Position numbers and translations under genes: made by a program
The notes under the pieces: generated by a model
Told to the model about the DNA's origin: nothing
The model's input: the letters and a program-made list of their open reading frames with translations, nothing else
Database searches by the model: none
NCBI RefSeq assembly: GCF_008274785.1
Contig: NZ_VTPU01000006.1
Location: 148,283 to 212,282 of the forward strand
Length of the DNA: 64,000 bases
From: Halomonas eurihalina
GTDB taxonomy: Bacteria > Pseudomonadota > Gammaproteobacteria > Pseudomonadales > Halomonadaceae
Direction: 5' to 3'
Part shown: one piece after another, positions 26,330 through 36,099 of the stretch
How the letters are laid out: each line of letters opens with the position of its first letter
Numbering within the stretch: the stretch's first letter is position 1

Positions 26330-28237
26330 ATGGATGTGGAACTGCTGGAGATTCGCCAGCACATGGGGCGCTTCCCGCCCTTCGAAACCCTGACCGATGC
26401 CATGCTCGACGAAGTGGTCGACAGCGTCGAGGTGGCGTATTTCAAAGCCGGCGAAGAGATTCTCACCCTGGATCAGGAGCTGCACGAACTGTGTTACATC
26501 CGCAGTGGCGCGGTGGAAGTGTTCCGGCGTGGAGGGGAGCTTCACAATCGGCTTGGCGAGGGCGATATCTTCGGCCAGTTGAGCCTGTTGCGCCACCACC
26601 GGGTGCGCTATCCCGCCAAGGCCATGGAAGACACCCTGATCTACTTCATTCCCGAGGAAATGTTCCAGCGACTCTGCGAGGTCGATGACGAGTTCGCTGA
26701 TTTCGTCGAGCTGCAGCGGCCGCGCATGGAAAGCGCGGTAGAGCAGCAGAAGAAGAACAACGACATGATTGTCACGCGGGTGCGCAAGCTGCTGACCCGT
26801 TATCCGGTGATGGTCGAGGCCTCCACCACGGTTCAGGAAGCCGCTCGACAGATCGGCGACTTCCAGGCATCGGCGGTGCTGGTGCTGGATGAGCCCGGCG
26901 ATAATCCCCGTTATACCTTTCGCGACAGCGAGGACCGTGCCTGGCAAGTGCGGGGCATCCTGACTGACAGCGACTTCCGTACCCGCGTCGTGGCCGAAGG
27001 GCGTCCACCGGATACGCCGGTGGGGGACGTGGTCGTGAACAAGGTGATCGCAGTCCAGTCCGATGAGTCGGTCCATGAGGCCATGTTGTGCATGCTGCGC
27101 AACAATATCCATCACTTGCCGGTCATGCACCGGCGGCGGCCGGTGGGTATCGTGCATCTGTCGGACATCATCCGCTACGAGACCCAGAGCAGCCTCTATC
27201 TGGTCAGCAATATCTTCAACCAGCCCAATGTGGAGGGGCTGGCACGGCTGGCACCGGATGTCAGCGCTGCTTTCATGCGGATGGTCGAGGAGGGTGCGGA
27301 TTCACGCATGGTCGGCAGCGCTCTGTCGACCATCGGTCGCAGCTTTACCCGACGTTTACTGGAGCTGGCCGAGGAGACGCTCGGACCGCCACCGGTGCCG
27401 TATTGCTTCATGGCGCTGGGCTCCATGGCGCGCAACGAGCAGTCGATTGTCACCGACCAGGACAACGCCCTGGTCTTGTCGGATGACTTCGATCCCGAAC
27501 AGCACGATGAGTACTTTCTGGAGATGGCGCGCATTGTCAGCGATGGTCTGGATGCTTGTGGCTATCCCTATTGCAAGGGCGATATCATGGCCACCAACGA
27601 GCAATGGCGGCAGCCGCTGGCGGTCTGGAAGCGCTATTTCACCGAGTGGATCGAGCAACCGAACCCCGAGCGATTGCTGCACAGCTCGATATTCTTCGAT
27701 CTGGACAGCGTGTATGGCGAGGACGTCATGGTCGAGCAGCTGCAGGATCTGGTGGCCGAAAAGGCATCCCAGAGTCCGTTCTTCCTGGCGGCGATGGCTC
27801 GCAACTCCCTGAACCGCACGCCGCCTCTAGGGTTCTTTCGCACCTTCGTGATGGAAAAGGACGGCAAGCATAACAACTCGATCAATCTCAAGCGTCGCGG
27901 TACCGCGCCCTTGGTCGATCTGATCCGGGTGCATGCCCTGGCCTGTGGTTCCCGCTCCCAGAACAGCTTCGAGCGCCTCGATGACATCGACCGGACCTCG
28001 TTGCTGGCGCCCGGTGTCAGCGACCGGCTGCGCTATTCCCTGGAGCTGATGTCGATGTCGCGCATTCGCCATCAGGTCATCGACCTCGAACATGAACAGC
28101 CCCCGGACAACAATATCGAACCCGAGAACGTGTCGAGCCGAGAGCGCCACAACCTCAAGGAAGCCTTCCAGGCATTGAGCCATGCCCAGAAGTTCCTCAA
28201 GTTCCGTTACCCGATGTCGTCGTCAAGGTCGCGTTAG
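26330..28237 (+). CDS. cNMP-binding/CBS/DUF294 nucleotidyltransferase-like signalling protein
   Basis: The 635-residue cytosolic protein has a cyclic-nucleotide-binding domain (residues ~15-130, GEGDIFGQLSLL), a CBS pair (about 150-290), a DUF294 nucleotidyltransferase domain (FMALGSMARNEQSIVTDQDNA near residue 360, with the GS and DxD pattern) and a helical DUF294 C-terminal domain. It resembles GlnD/GlnE-type nucleotidyltransferases in that domain, but its target is unknown. I chose ATG 26330 because of GGAG at 26319-26322; the frame upstream runs into the terminator. The exonuclease gene begins at the next base after its stop. In many proteobacteria this pair accompanies an acetate permease, which is not seen here. 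Confidence 0.88.
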   Translation: MDVELLEIRQHMGRFPPFETLTDAMLDEVVDSVEVAYFKAGEEILTLDQELHELCYIRSGAVEVFRRGGELHNRLGEGDIFGQLSLLRHHRVRYPAKAMEDTLIYFIPEEMFQRLCEVDDEFADFVELQRPRMESAVEQQKKNNDMIVTRVRKLLTRYPVMVEASTTVQEAARQIGDFQASAVLVLDEPGDNPRYTFRDSEDRAWQVRGILTDSDFRTRVVAEGRPPDTPVGDVVVNKVIAVQSDESVHEAMLCMLRNNIHHLPVMHRRRPVGIVHLSDIIRYETQSSLYLVSNIFNQPNVEGLARLAPDVSAAFMRMVEEGADSRMVGSALSTIGRSFTRRLLELAEETLGPPPVPYCFMALGSMARNEQSIVTDQDNALVLSDDFDPEQHDEYFLEMARIVSDGLDACGYPYCKGDIMATNEQWRQPLAVWKRYFTEWIEQPNPERLLHSSIFFDLDSVYGEDVMVEQLQDLVAEKASQSPFFLAAMARNSLNRTPPLGFFRTFVMEKDGKHNNSINLKRRGTAPLVDLIRVHALACGSRSQNSFERLDDIDRTSLLAPGVSDRLRYSLELMSMSRIRHQVIDLEHEQPPDNNIEPENVSSRERHNLKEAFQALSHAQKFLKFRYPMSSSRSR

Positions 28238-28960
28238 ATGACGATGCTCGTTCCTCGCCGGCCCCAGGTTCCCGATTGGCCCGCCTATCTGGCGCGGCAT
28301 GCCGAAAAGGCGCGTGATCCGCGACTCGCGCGCTTTTTCGCCGCGGGTATTCCCGGGCCCGACACGCCGATCGGCGAGGCGCCGATGGTAGCCCTGGACA
28401 TGGAAACTACGGGGCTGGATGCGCGCCGTCATGCCATCGTCAGTATCGGGGTGGTGCCTTTCACTCTGGGGCGCATCGCCCTGAGCGAGCGCCGTTATTG
28501 GGTTGTCAGACCTCGGCGCACCCTGGATGCCGAGTCGGTGACGTTCCATCACATCACTCATACCGATATCGCACAGGCACCCGAGTTCGAAGATATCCTG
28601 GAAGACTTGCTGGAGGCGTTGGCCGGTCGGTTGGTGGTGGTGCACTATCGACACATCGAGCGCTTGTTCCTCGACGACTCAGTGAAAGCGCGCTTGGGCG
28701 AGGGGCTGATGTTTCCGGTGATCGACACCATGGCGGTGGAAGCTCGCTTTCATCGCCAGTCCTGGTTGGCGAGGTTCAAGCGCTGGATAGGGCGACCGCC
28801 TGCCTCGATTCGCCTCTATGACAGCCGAACCCGCTATGGTCTACCGCTCTATCAGGGGCACCATGCCCTGACCGATGCTCTGGCCACGGCGGAGCTGTTG
28901 CAGGCCCAGGTTGCCAATCATTATCAGCCGGAGATGCCGATCGGCCAATTCTGGACGTGA
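28238..28960 (+). CDS. DEDD-type 3'-5' exonuclease (DnaQ-like)
   Basis: The 240-residue protein has the DnaQ-family exonuclease motifs. Exo I is ALDMETTGLD with D54 and E56. An Exo II-like segment runs around FHHITHTDI to VVHYR, and Exo III is HHALTDALATAELL near residue 208 (the His and Asp of HxxxxD). It follows the DUF294 gene directly (ATG adjoins TAG), so translation is coupled. Such exonucleases commonly accompany DUF294 proteins, which suggests a shared but undefined regulatory or nucleic acid processing role. Confidence 0.88.
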   Translation: MTMLVPRRPQVPDWPAYLARHAEKARDPRLARFFAAGIPGPDTPIGEAPMVALDMETTGLDARRHAIVSIGVVPFTLGRIALSERRYWVVRPRRTLDAESVTFHHITHTDIAQAPEFEDILEDLLEALAGRLVVVHYRHIERLFLDDSVKARLGEGLMFPVIDTMAVEARFHRQSWLARFKRWIGRPPASIRLYDSRTRYGLPLYQGHHALTDALATAELLQAQVANHYQPEMPIGQFWT

Positions 28961-28964
28961 CGCC

Positions 28965-29564
28965 TCAGTAATCGATGCCACGCCGGGCCTGCAGTCCGTC
29001 GTTGAAGGCGTGGCGGACTTCCTGCATCTCGCTGATGGTATCGGCGATATCGAGAAGACGGCGATGGGCGTTGCGCCCGGTGACGATCACTGTCTGTTCT
29101 GCTGGGCGGCTGGCCAGGGCTTCCAGAACCTCGTCGATGTCCAGGTAGCCAAACTTGAGCATGTACGTGATTTCGTCGAGCACCACGAGATAGACGTTCG
29201 GGTCGGCGAGCAGGCGTCGCGCTTCGCACCATACCGTCTGGCAGGCGCGTGTGTCGGCGTCGCGATTCTGGGTCTCCCAGGTAAAGCCGGTGCCCATGAT
29301 CGCCACATCCAGGTTGGCGTCATCGATGAGACGTTCGCGTTCACCGCATTCCCAGGTTCCCTTGATGAATTGCACCACGCCAACACGATAGCCGTAGCCG
29401 AGAGCACGGGTCACGGTACCCCAGGCGGCGGTGGTCTTGCCCTTGCCGTTGCCGGTGAAGATCAGCAATTGGCCGCGTTGTTCGCTGGCGCTGGCAACGC
29501 GCTCGTCAACATGGAACTTGAGTTTCTGCATGGCCCGACGATGGCGGGTATCACGATCTGTCAT
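28965..29564 (-). CDS. cobO: Corrinoid adenosyltransferase (CobO/BtuR)
   Basis: The 199-residue enzyme transfers the adenosyl group of ATP to the cobalt of corrinoids to make the coenzyme B12 form. The P-loop GNGKGKTT at residues 38-45, the VVQFIKGTWECGER segment and VVLDEITYMLKFGYLD near residue 125 identify the CobO/BtuR type. It stands alone, convergent with the exonuclease gene (4 bp between stops), with no other cobalamin gene in the window. It therefore probably serves corrinoid salvage, or the cobalamin genes are elsewhere. Confidence 0.93.
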   Translation of the reverse strand: MTDRDTRHRRAMQKLKFHVDERVASASEQRGQLLIFTGNGKGKTTAAWGTVTRALGYGYRVGVVQFIKGTWECGERERLIDDANLDVAIMGTGFTWETQNRDADTRACQTVWCEARRLLADPNVYLVVLDEITYMLKFGYLDIDEVLEALASRPAEQTVIVTGRNAHRRLLDIADTISEMQEVRHAFNDGLQARRGIDY

Positions 29565-29852
29565 GCGTGGTGTCCGAGCCTGGCATGGAAGTGGGTCGTG
29601 GCAAGCAGATTACGTGACCCGGCCGGAAACGTCGATGGCTTCTCAAGTGCGTTTTACTGCAGCGACAGTGCCGCGAAAAGGCAGGCCCGCTGCCTGGCGG
29701 ATGGACAAGGAACTGGCCATGGCCCGGAACGGATGGAAGAATGGCCATAGTCGTCCTTTGCCACCGTTATTGATGTTGCCGATTGGCAGTCCATACGGCG
29801 ATGCGCTTCAATGGGAAGCACCTTCTTTACCGCCACAGGGAGTGAGCGCCAC

Positions 29853-30230
29853 ATGTCACATGCTCGCCGTGTCGTCTTCATGGCCCTGGCCGGTATCTGT
29901 TTCGTGCTGGGACTGATCGGCGCCTTCCTGCCGCTCATGCCGACGACCTGTTTCATGCTGCTGGCGGTCTGGTTTGCGTCCCGCAGCTCCCCGCGATTCG
30001 CTGCCTGGATTCGGCGCCATCCGCGGTTCGGCCCCACGGTCACGGCCTGGGAGGATGAGCGGGCGATTCCTCGCCACGCCAAGTGGCTGGCCGGTATCAT
30101 GCTGGCCATGTCGATGGTGGTGCTGGCCTTCACCGTCAGCCTAGTGTGGCTCAAGCTGTCGTTGATCCTGGGGCTGGCGCTGCTGGGTATCTGGATCCTG
30201 ACGCGGCCGGAGCCGGCCACGGAATCCTGA
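29853..30230 (+). CDS. DUF454 (YbaN) family inner-membrane protein
   Basis: The 125-residue protein has three hydrophobic segments: residues ~6-40 with VLGLIGAFLPLMPTTCFMLLA, and two in the C-terminal half around 78-115. The motif FASRSSPRFAAWIRRHPRFG near residue 41 is the DUF454 hallmark. ATG 29853 is preferred because AGGGAG (29837-29842) lies upstream. Function is unknown. The 288 bp before it, back to cobO, hold no other supported gene. Confidence 0.82.
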   Translation: MSHARRVVFMALAGICFVLGLIGAFLPLMPTTCFMLLAVWFASRSSPRFAAWIRRHPRFGPTVTAWEDERAIPRHAKWLAGIMLAMSMVVLAFTVSLVWLKLSLILGLALLGIWILTRPEPATES

Positions 30231-30313
30231 ACCGGACAATGCATATCACGCTTTGAGGTTCGGGCTCGCCGAGCCGTACAATGGATGGCAATTTTCGACA
30301 GGAGCCATCCTCG

Positions 30314-32944
30314 ATGTCCACACCCCAAGCGATTCACCTGAGCGACTATCGTCCGCCCGCCTACCGTGTCACCCATACCGAGCTGACCTTCGAGCTCGAT
30401 CCTTCCGCCACACGCGTCAAGGCGCGATTGCACCTCGAGCGCCATCCCGAGCGCGAGGCCGGTGAGGCACTGGAACTCGACGGCGAGCAACTGACGCTCA
30501 AGTCCATCGCCCTCGATGGCCAGGTACTGGGCGAGGACGAGTACCGACTCACCGAGCAGGGGCTGCGGATCGAGAGCGTGCCAGCGAGCTTTCTGCTGGA
30601 TACCGAGGTGGAAATCTCGCCTGAGGAGAACACCGCCCTGGAGGGGCTCTATCGCTCCGGCGGCATGTTCTGTACCCAGTGCGAGGCGGAAGGCTTTCGT
30701 CGCATCACCTTCTATCCGGATCGGCCGGATGTCATGGCGACCTTCTCGACTACGGTGGTCGGCGATGCCGCCAGCCTGCCGGTGCTGCTCTCCAACGGCA
30801 ATCCAGTGGAGCGGGGCGAGCTGCCGAACGGGCGACACTTCGTCACCTGGGAGGACCCGCATCCCAAGCCCTGTTACTTGTTCGCCCTGGTCGCCGGCGA
30901 CCTGAATAAGGTCGAGGATCGCTTCACCACCATGAGCGGTCGTGACGTCACCCTGCAGATCTGGGTCGAAGAGGAAAACCTCGGCAAGACCGATCACGCC
31001 ATGGCCTCGCTCAAGCGCGCCATGCGCTGGGACGAGGAGACCTACGGTCGCGAATACGACCTCGACCTGTTCATGATCGTGGCGGTCAACGATTTCAACA
31101 TGGGCGCCATGGAGAACAAGGGGCTCAACATCTTCAACTCGGCGGCGGTGCTGACCCACCCGGATACCGCCACCGACGCTGCCTTCCAGCGGGTCGAAGG
31201 CATCGTCGCCCACGAGTATTTCCACAACTGGTCCGGCAATCGGGTGACCTGCCGTGACTGGTTCCAGTTGTCGCTCAAGGAAGGCTTCACCGTCTTCCGC
31301 GACCAGAGTTTTTCCGCCGATGTGAACTCGGCGCCGGTCAAGCGCATCGAGGACGTGTCCTTCTTCCGCACCGCCCAGTTCGCCGAGGACGCCGGCCCCA
31401 CCGCACATCCGGTGCGTCCGGATCACTACATCGAGATCGGCAACTTCTACACCCTGACCATCTACGAGAAGGGTGCCGAGATCGTGCGCATGCTGCGCAA
31501 CCTGGTGGGCTGGGAGGCCTTCCGGCGCGGTTCGGATCTCTATTTCTCGCGCTTCGATGGCCAGGCGGTGACCATCGAGGACTTCGTGACCTGCATGGCG
31601 GAGGCTTCCGGTCAAAACCTGGATCAGTTCATGCTGTGGTACTCCCAAGCCGGCACGCCGGAAATCGATGCCCACGGCGAGTACGACTATGCGCGCGCCG
31701 AGTATCGGCTGATCCTGCGCCAGCGCACCCCGGCCACGCCGGGCCAGTCCGACAAGCAGGCCCTGCACATCCCGGTACGGCTGGGGCTGGTGGGTACCAA
31801 GTCCGGCCGCGACCTGGCGCTGACCCTGGATGGTGAGTCGCTGGGCCGTGACGCGGTGATCCATCTGCGCGAGGACGAGCAGGAGTTCGTCTTCACCGAT
31901 CTTGCCGAGGCCCCTGTGCCGTCGCTGGCGCGTGGATTCTCGGCGCCGGTCAAGCTGAACTTCCCGTATTCCCGCGAGGATCTGGCCTTCCTGCTGGCCA
32001 ACGACAGCGATGGCTTCAATCGCTGGGATGCCGGCCAGCGTCTGGCGCTGCTGGCGCTCGACGACCTGATCGCCGCGCATCGCAATGGTGTCGAGAAGGT
32101 CATGGACAATCGTGTCGTCGATGCCTTCCGGACCCTGTTGACCAGCGATACCGACGACAAGGCGGTGCTGGCGGAGATGCTGACCTTGCCCTCCGAGGCC
32201 TACATCGCCGAGCAGCAGCCGCTGGTCGATGTGGACGCCATCCATGCCGCCCGGCAGTTCGTCAAACAGTCACTGGCGGTGACCCTGCGCGATGAGTTCC
32301 TGGCGGTCTACCAGGCCAATCTCGACGATGTGTCTTACGCCCCCGAGCCTGACCAGATTGCCGCGCGCAGCCTGAAGAATGTAGCGCTGTCCTACCTGAT
32401 GAGTATCGAGGACGAAGAGGGCGTGGCACTGACGCAGCGTCAGTTCGAGGCCGAGCACAACATGACCGATGTGCGTCATGCGCTTACCCTGCTGACGCAC
32501 AGCAGCCGTGACGATCTTGCCGACCCCGCGCTCAAGGCCTTCGGTCAGAAGTGGGCGCATGATCCGCTGGTCATGGATCAATGGTTCAGCATTCAGGTCT
32601 CGCGCCCCCAGGCGGATGCCCTGGAGCGGGTCAAGTTCCTGATGGATCATCCAGCCTTCTCGCTGACCAATCCCAACAAGGTGCGGGCGCTGATCGGTGC
32701 CTTCGCCCAGAACCGGGTCAACTTCCATCGTCTCGATGGCGAGGGCTACAAGCTGCTGGCCGATGTGGTCATCAAGCTCAATCGCCTGAATCCGGAGATC
32801 GCCGCGCGCCTGATCACCCCGCTGACCCGCTGGGCGCGCTATGACGAGACTCGTCAGGAGTTGATGAAGGCCGAACTGGAGCGCATTCGCGCCGAGGACC
32901 TCTCGCCGAATGTGTATGAGGTGGTCGAGAAAGCCCTGGCCTGA
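30314..32944 (+). CDS. pepN: Aminopeptidase N
   Basis: The 876-residue M1 zinc metallopeptidase removes N-terminal amino acids from peptides in the cytosol. The exopeptidase motif GAMEN is at residues 264-268. The zinc site is H300-E-Y-F-H304 with E323 as third ligand (SLKEGFT). The C-terminal helical domain (from about residue 540) is complete, so the length matches the E. coli-type PepN. ATG 30314 is preferred over 30281 because GGAG at 30301-30304 is correctly spaced and MSTPQAIHLSDYRPP resembles known N-termini. A strong terminator follows. Confidence 0.95.
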   Translation: MSTPQAIHLSDYRPPAYRVTHTELTFELDPSATRVKARLHLERHPEREAGEALELDGEQLTLKSIALDGQVLGEDEYRLTEQGLRIESVPASFLLDTEVEISPEENTALEGLYRSGGMFCTQCEAEGFRRITFYPDRPDVMATFSTTVVGDAASLPVLLSNGNPVERGELPNGRHFVTWEDPHPKPCYLFALVAGDLNKVEDRFTTMSGRDVTLQIWVEEENLGKTDHAMASLKRAMRWDEETYGREYDLDLFMIVAVNDFNMGAMENKGLNIFNSAAVLTHPDTATDAAFQRVEGIVAHEYFHNWSGNRVTCRDWFQLSLKEGFTVFRDQSFSADVNSAPVKRIEDVSFFRTAQFAEDAGPTAHPVRPDHYIEIGNFYTLTIYEKGAEIVRMLRNLVGWEAFRRGSDLYFSRFDGQAVTIEDFVTCMAEASGQNLDQFMLWYSQAGTPEIDAHGEYDYARAEYRLILRQRTPATPGQSDKQALHIPVRLGLVGTKSGRDLALTLDGESLGRDAVIHLREDEQEFVFTDLAEAPVPSLARGFSAPVKLNFPYSREDLAFLLANDSDGFNRWDAGQRLALLALDDLIAAHRNGVEKVMDNRVVDAFRTLLTSDTDDKAVLAEMLTLPSEAYIAEQQPLVDVDAIHAARQFVKQSLAVTLRDEFLAVYQANLDDVSYAPEPDQIAARSLKNVALSYLMSIEDEEGVALTQRQFEAEHNMTDVRHALTLLTHSSRDDLADPALKAFGQKWAHDPLVMDQWFSIQVSRPQADALERVKFLMDHPAFSLTNPNKVRALIGAFAQNRVNFHRLDGEGYKLLADVVIKLNRLNPEIAARLITPLTRWARYDETRQELMKAELERIRAEDLSPNVYEVVEKALA

Positions 32945-32980
32945 CGCCCAGCTCTTCTTTCGTGATCGTTTGTCACTAAA

Positions 32981-33006
32981 AGGCGCCGCCCTCCTGGGCG
33001 GCGCCT
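32981..33006. terminator. Bidirectional terminator between pepN and the small membrane protein gene
   Basis: A 10-bp GC-rich stem (32981-32990 with 32997-33006) has a CTCCTG loop. It lies between convergent genes. Confidence 0.85.
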
Positions 33007-33033
33007 GCGTTTGCGATGAGCAAAGTCCTGCGT

Positions 33034-33372
33034 CTAGTTGATCAGCCAGCCGAGCACCAGCAATCCCAGCAGCCACCAGAAAAGAGTGGCGATGATGGCG
33101 CGTTGCATCAAGGCGCGAAAGCCGCGCCACAGCATCCAGAGCCCGAACACCAGAATGGCCAGACTGAGCAACGAGGGCGAGATGCCGAGCGAGCCGGATA
33201 GGCCGTTCAACAGCCCATCGACAGCATCGTCGGCATGGGTGAACAGGCCGGTCAAGAGCTCGACGATCAGACGAATGCCCTCGCCGAGGGCATTGCCGAT
33301 GAAGGAAAAGAGGTCTTCCATGAGCGGGAAATCCGTCGCTGGGCTGAGTCGGCCGCCAGTATCGCGACTCAT
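33034..33372 (-). CDS. Small hypothetical membrane protein
   Basis: I do not recognise a named family. The product of up to 112 residues has amphipathic helices at residues ~20-55 and a strongly hydrophobic C-terminal hairpin (LLSLAILVFGLWMLWRGF and IIATLFWWLLGLLVLGWLI), so it is an inner-membrane protein with about two spans. It follows the antiporter gene by 17 bp on the same strand and may be co-expressed. The start is uncertain: ATG 33372 and ATG 33321 (MEDLFSFIG) both lack a good ribosome binding site, but the second gives a more natural N-terminus. Confidence 0.6.
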   Translation of the reverse strand: MSRDTGGRLSPATDFPLMEDLFSFIGNALGEGIRLIVELLTGLFTHADDAVDGLLNGLSGSLGISPSLLSLAILVFGLWMLWRGFRALMQRAIIATLFWWLLGLLVLGWLIN

Positions 33373-33389
33373 GGGGAGAGGAGCAAGGT

Positions 33390-34988
33390 TCAGCCGAGTT
33401 GACTGATCTTCGAATCGATACCAGCCTCCTCGGCGGCGCTGTCGGCCAGTGCCCGGCCCGCTTCGTCATAAACGTGGAAGACAGCATGAGCGCCGAGCTC
33501 GCGGATCGGTTCGATTTCCTCGGGATACTCCACCACGGCGGTGATGCGTCCGGGAAAGTGGCGCCAGCGCAGTTGTTTCAGCGCCGCCAGGTTACCGGCG
33601 TGGTGCGGCATGGCCAGCACTACCATGCGTACTTCGGGGGACATCAGCAGCTTGTCCCAGAAGTCGGAGTCCACGGCATCCCCCTCCAGGATGTTGAAGC
33701 CGCGCTCGCTTAGCCGGGCAACGCTCTTGGGATTGCTGTCGATGCCCAGTACCTGGAGGCCGTACACCTTCTGCAGGCGACGGTAGGCGCTGCGCCCGAT
33801 ACGCCCCATGCCGAGCACGACGGCCTCGGCATCGCCGACCTCGATAGGACGGTCGCTGGACGTGAGGGTGGCAGTATCGATGGCTGGCAGGCGGGGCTCG
33901 ATGCGACGGTAGAGCCGCTCGCTGAACGCATTGAGCAACGAGGAGACAGCAAAGCTCATGGCCACTGCCAGGGACAGGATCACCAGCCACCTGGCGGGCA
34001 GCCAGCCGGCACTGACGGCGATGGCGCCGACGATCAAGCCGAATTCCGAGTAGTTGGTCAGGCTCAGCGACGCCAGCAGAGACGTGCGGTGACGCATGCG
34101 AAAGCGCATGAAGACCAGTTGGTAGAGGAGGCTCTTCAGGGGCAGCAACAGGACCAGCAACATCGCCACGCCCAACTGTTCCCAGCTCGGTAGTGCCGTC
34201 AGGCCAAGGCTCAGGAAGAAGCCCACCAGGAGGAGCTCCTTGAGACTGAACATCGAGCGTGCCAGCGTCTGGCCCGCCGGATGAGGGGCCAGCAGCAAGC
34301 CGATGAGCAGCGCGCCGAGGTCGCCCTTGATGCCGACGGCCTCGAACAACGCATAGCCTAGAACCAGGGCCAGCAGGATGCCGAACAGCATCTGCATCTC
34401 GCCATGGCCCAGCCGGTCGAGCAGGGCGCGCAGCGCCGGTGCCAGAGGAATCAGCAGCACCAGCCCCAGCGCCCAGGGGCTGGGCAGGGTGCCGCTGGAG
34501 ACGGTCAGGAAGGCCACCGCGAAGATGTCCTGCATGATCAGTACCCCGATGGCCAGGCGCCCGTAGGCGGCCTGGGTCTCGCTGCGTTTCTCCAGTACCT
34601 TGACCACGAACACCGTGCTCGAAAAGGACAGCGCGAAGGACAGCAGCAGCAGAGTGGTCGGGGCGACACCGGCCAGTAAAGGCAGCCCCACTGCCTTGAG
34701 AATCAGGAAGATGGCCACCAGGGTCAGTGTTGAGACGAGCATGTGCAGGCTTGCGCCGCCCCACACATCACGGCGTAGCAGGGTGCGTATGTCCAGCTTG
34801 AGGCCGATGGTGAACAGTAGCAGGGTCACGCCCACATCGGCCAACGTACCGAGAAGGGGGGAGGGCTCGACATCAAGGAAGTTGAGCACGAAGCCGCCGG
34901 CGAGAAAGCCCACCAGGGGAGGCAGATGCAGGCTCAGGGCGACGAGGCCGCCGAGGAAGGCGGCGATGATGATGGCCGGGTCGATCAT
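33390..34988 (-). CDS. Kef-type (CPA2) cation:proton antiporter with TrkA-N domain
   Basis: The 532-residue inner-membrane transporter has about twelve hydrophobic segments across residues 1-380 (LLLFTIGLKLDIRTLLRRDV near residue 55, the CPA2 core LGTL/GxLL regions, LLIGLLLAPHP near 225). A cytosolic Rossmann TrkA-N/RCK domain begins AVVLGMGRIGRSAYRRL near residue 395. It should exchange K+ or Na+ for H+ under nucleotide or redox control. The family name is firm, but KefB, KefC and YbaL subtypes cannot be separated here; no KefF/KefG ancillary gene is adjacent. In a halophile it may contribute to ion homeostasis. Confidence 0.88.
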   Translation of the reverse strand: MIDPAIIIAAFLGGLVALSLHLPPLVGFLAGGFVLNFLDVEPSPLLGTLADVGVTLLLFTIGLKLDIRTLLRRDVWGGASLHMLVSTLTLVAIFLILKAVGLPLLAGVAPTTLLLLSFALSFSSTVFVVKVLEKRSETQAAYGRLAIGVLIMQDIFAVAFLTVSSGTLPSPWALGLVLLIPLAPALRALLDRLGHGEMQMLFGILLALVLGYALFEAVGIKGDLGALLIGLLLAPHPAGQTLARSMFSLKELLLVGFFLSLGLTALPSWEQLGVAMLLVLLLPLKSLLYQLVFMRFRMRHRTSLLASLSLTNYSEFGLIVGAIAVSAGWLPARWLVILSLAVAMSFAVSSLLNAFSERLYRRIEPRLPAIDTATLTSSDRPIEVGDAEAVVLGMGRIGRSAYRRLQKVYGLQVLGIDSNPKSVARLSERGFNILEGDAVDSDFWDKLLMSPEVRMVVLAMPHHAGNLAALKQLRWRHFPGRITAVVEYPEEIEPIRELGAHAVFHVYDEAGRALADSAAEEAGIDSKISQLG

Positions 34989-35127
34989 GAAGGCTCCGCT
35001 GTACCGAGGTATGCAGACAGATAGTGTAAGGAAGTCGTAAAGTGAATGGCATTCATCATTGCAATGTATCGCAGCGCCGTGAAACGGGAGTGACGCATTC
35101 AGGAGTCTTCAAGGAGGCGGGGAAGGC

Positions 35128-36066
35128 ATGACCCGACTGATTCTCAATGGCAAGGCTGCGCAATTGCCGCAAGTGCGTGAGGCCGTCTTCGCCAGTCGGG
35201 ATGCCGGCGCCAATATGGAAGTGCTGGTGACCTGGGAAAAAGGGGATGCCGCTCGGCTGGCCGAACAGGCAGGATACGCCGGCCGGTCACGCGTGATCGC
35301 CGGTGGTGGCGACGGTACCGTCAACGAAGTGGTCAATGGTTTGATGCGCCTGACGCTGGAGAGGCGGCCGGCATTGGGCATCCTGCCGCTGGGCAGCGCC
35401 AATGATCTGGCAATGTCGTTGGATCTGCCCCAGACGCCCGGCGCGGCACTGGCAGCGGCACTTCGCCTGCCGTCGCGCCCCGTCGACGTGGCACGACTGG
35501 ATGACCGCTATTTCCTGAACATGACCACTGGCGGCTTCGGCGCCGAGGTGACTTCCTCCACGCCGAAGAGTCTCAAGCGATTGCTGGGTGGCGGTGCCTA
35601 CTCGCTGATCGGTGCGCTCAAGGCTTGGCAGCACCATCCTTATGCTGGTCACCTTAGCTGGGCAGGCGGACAATGCGATGCCTCACTGTTCGTGCTGGCC
35701 ATGGGGAATGGCACCCAGGCCGGTGGCGGCCAACGGCTGACGCCCGAGGCGCGCCTCGATGACGGTCTGCTGGATATTCTGCTGGTACGCGATTTTGCCT
35801 CGTTGCGGGACATGGTGACGATGCGCCGAGAACTCCTGGAGCGCCCTCGGGAAGGGCTGTTCGTCGAAACCTTTCGTACTCCTTGGCTGAGGTTTGAAGG
35901 GGTAGATGGCCTGCCCTTGACCCTGGACGGTGAGCCGTTGTGCCGCCACGACTTCCATGTTGAAGTCGAGTCGGGCGCACTGGAACTCGTGGTGCCCGGG
36001 GACTGTCCCTTGTTCTCTCATGGCTCGAACGGGGCTGGCGAGTCCTGGTCCCGCGCGGCATCATGA
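35128..36066 (+). CDS. Lipid kinase of the YegS/diacylglycerol kinase family
   Basis: The 312-residue protein phosphorylates a lipid such as diacylglycerol or phosphatidylglycerol, judging from family. The nucleotide-binding motif GGGDGTVNEV is at residues 59-68, followed by LGILPLGSANDLA near 92 and the C-terminal beta domain with LTLDGEPLCRHDFHVE near residue 275. An AAGGAGG site (35110-35116) precedes the ATG. The VOC gene follows after 33 bp and may be co-transcribed. Confidence 0.88.
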   Translation: MTRLILNGKAAQLPQVREAVFASRDAGANMEVLVTWEKGDAARLAEQAGYAGRSRVIAGGGDGTVNEVVNGLMRLTLERRPALGILPLGSANDLAMSLDLPQTPGAALAAALRLPSRPVDVARLDDRYFLNMTTGGFGAEVTSSTPKSLKRLLGGGAYSLIGALKAWQHHPYAGHLSWAGGQCDASLFVLAMGNGTQAGGGQRLTPEARLDDGLLDILLVRDFASLRDMVTMRRELLERPREGLFVETFRTPWLRFEGVDGLPLTLDGEPLCRHDFHVEVESGALELVVPGDCPLFSHGSNGAGESWSRAAS

Positions 36067-36099
36067 GGTGTCGATGTTGCCATTCACGGAGGAGCCATC

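Noticed and set aside
29654..32245. 863-codon antisense frame over pepN
   Set aside because: pepN is unmistakable on the plus strand with all M1 motifs; the antisense product is low-complexity His/Asp/Gly-rich and has no start signal.
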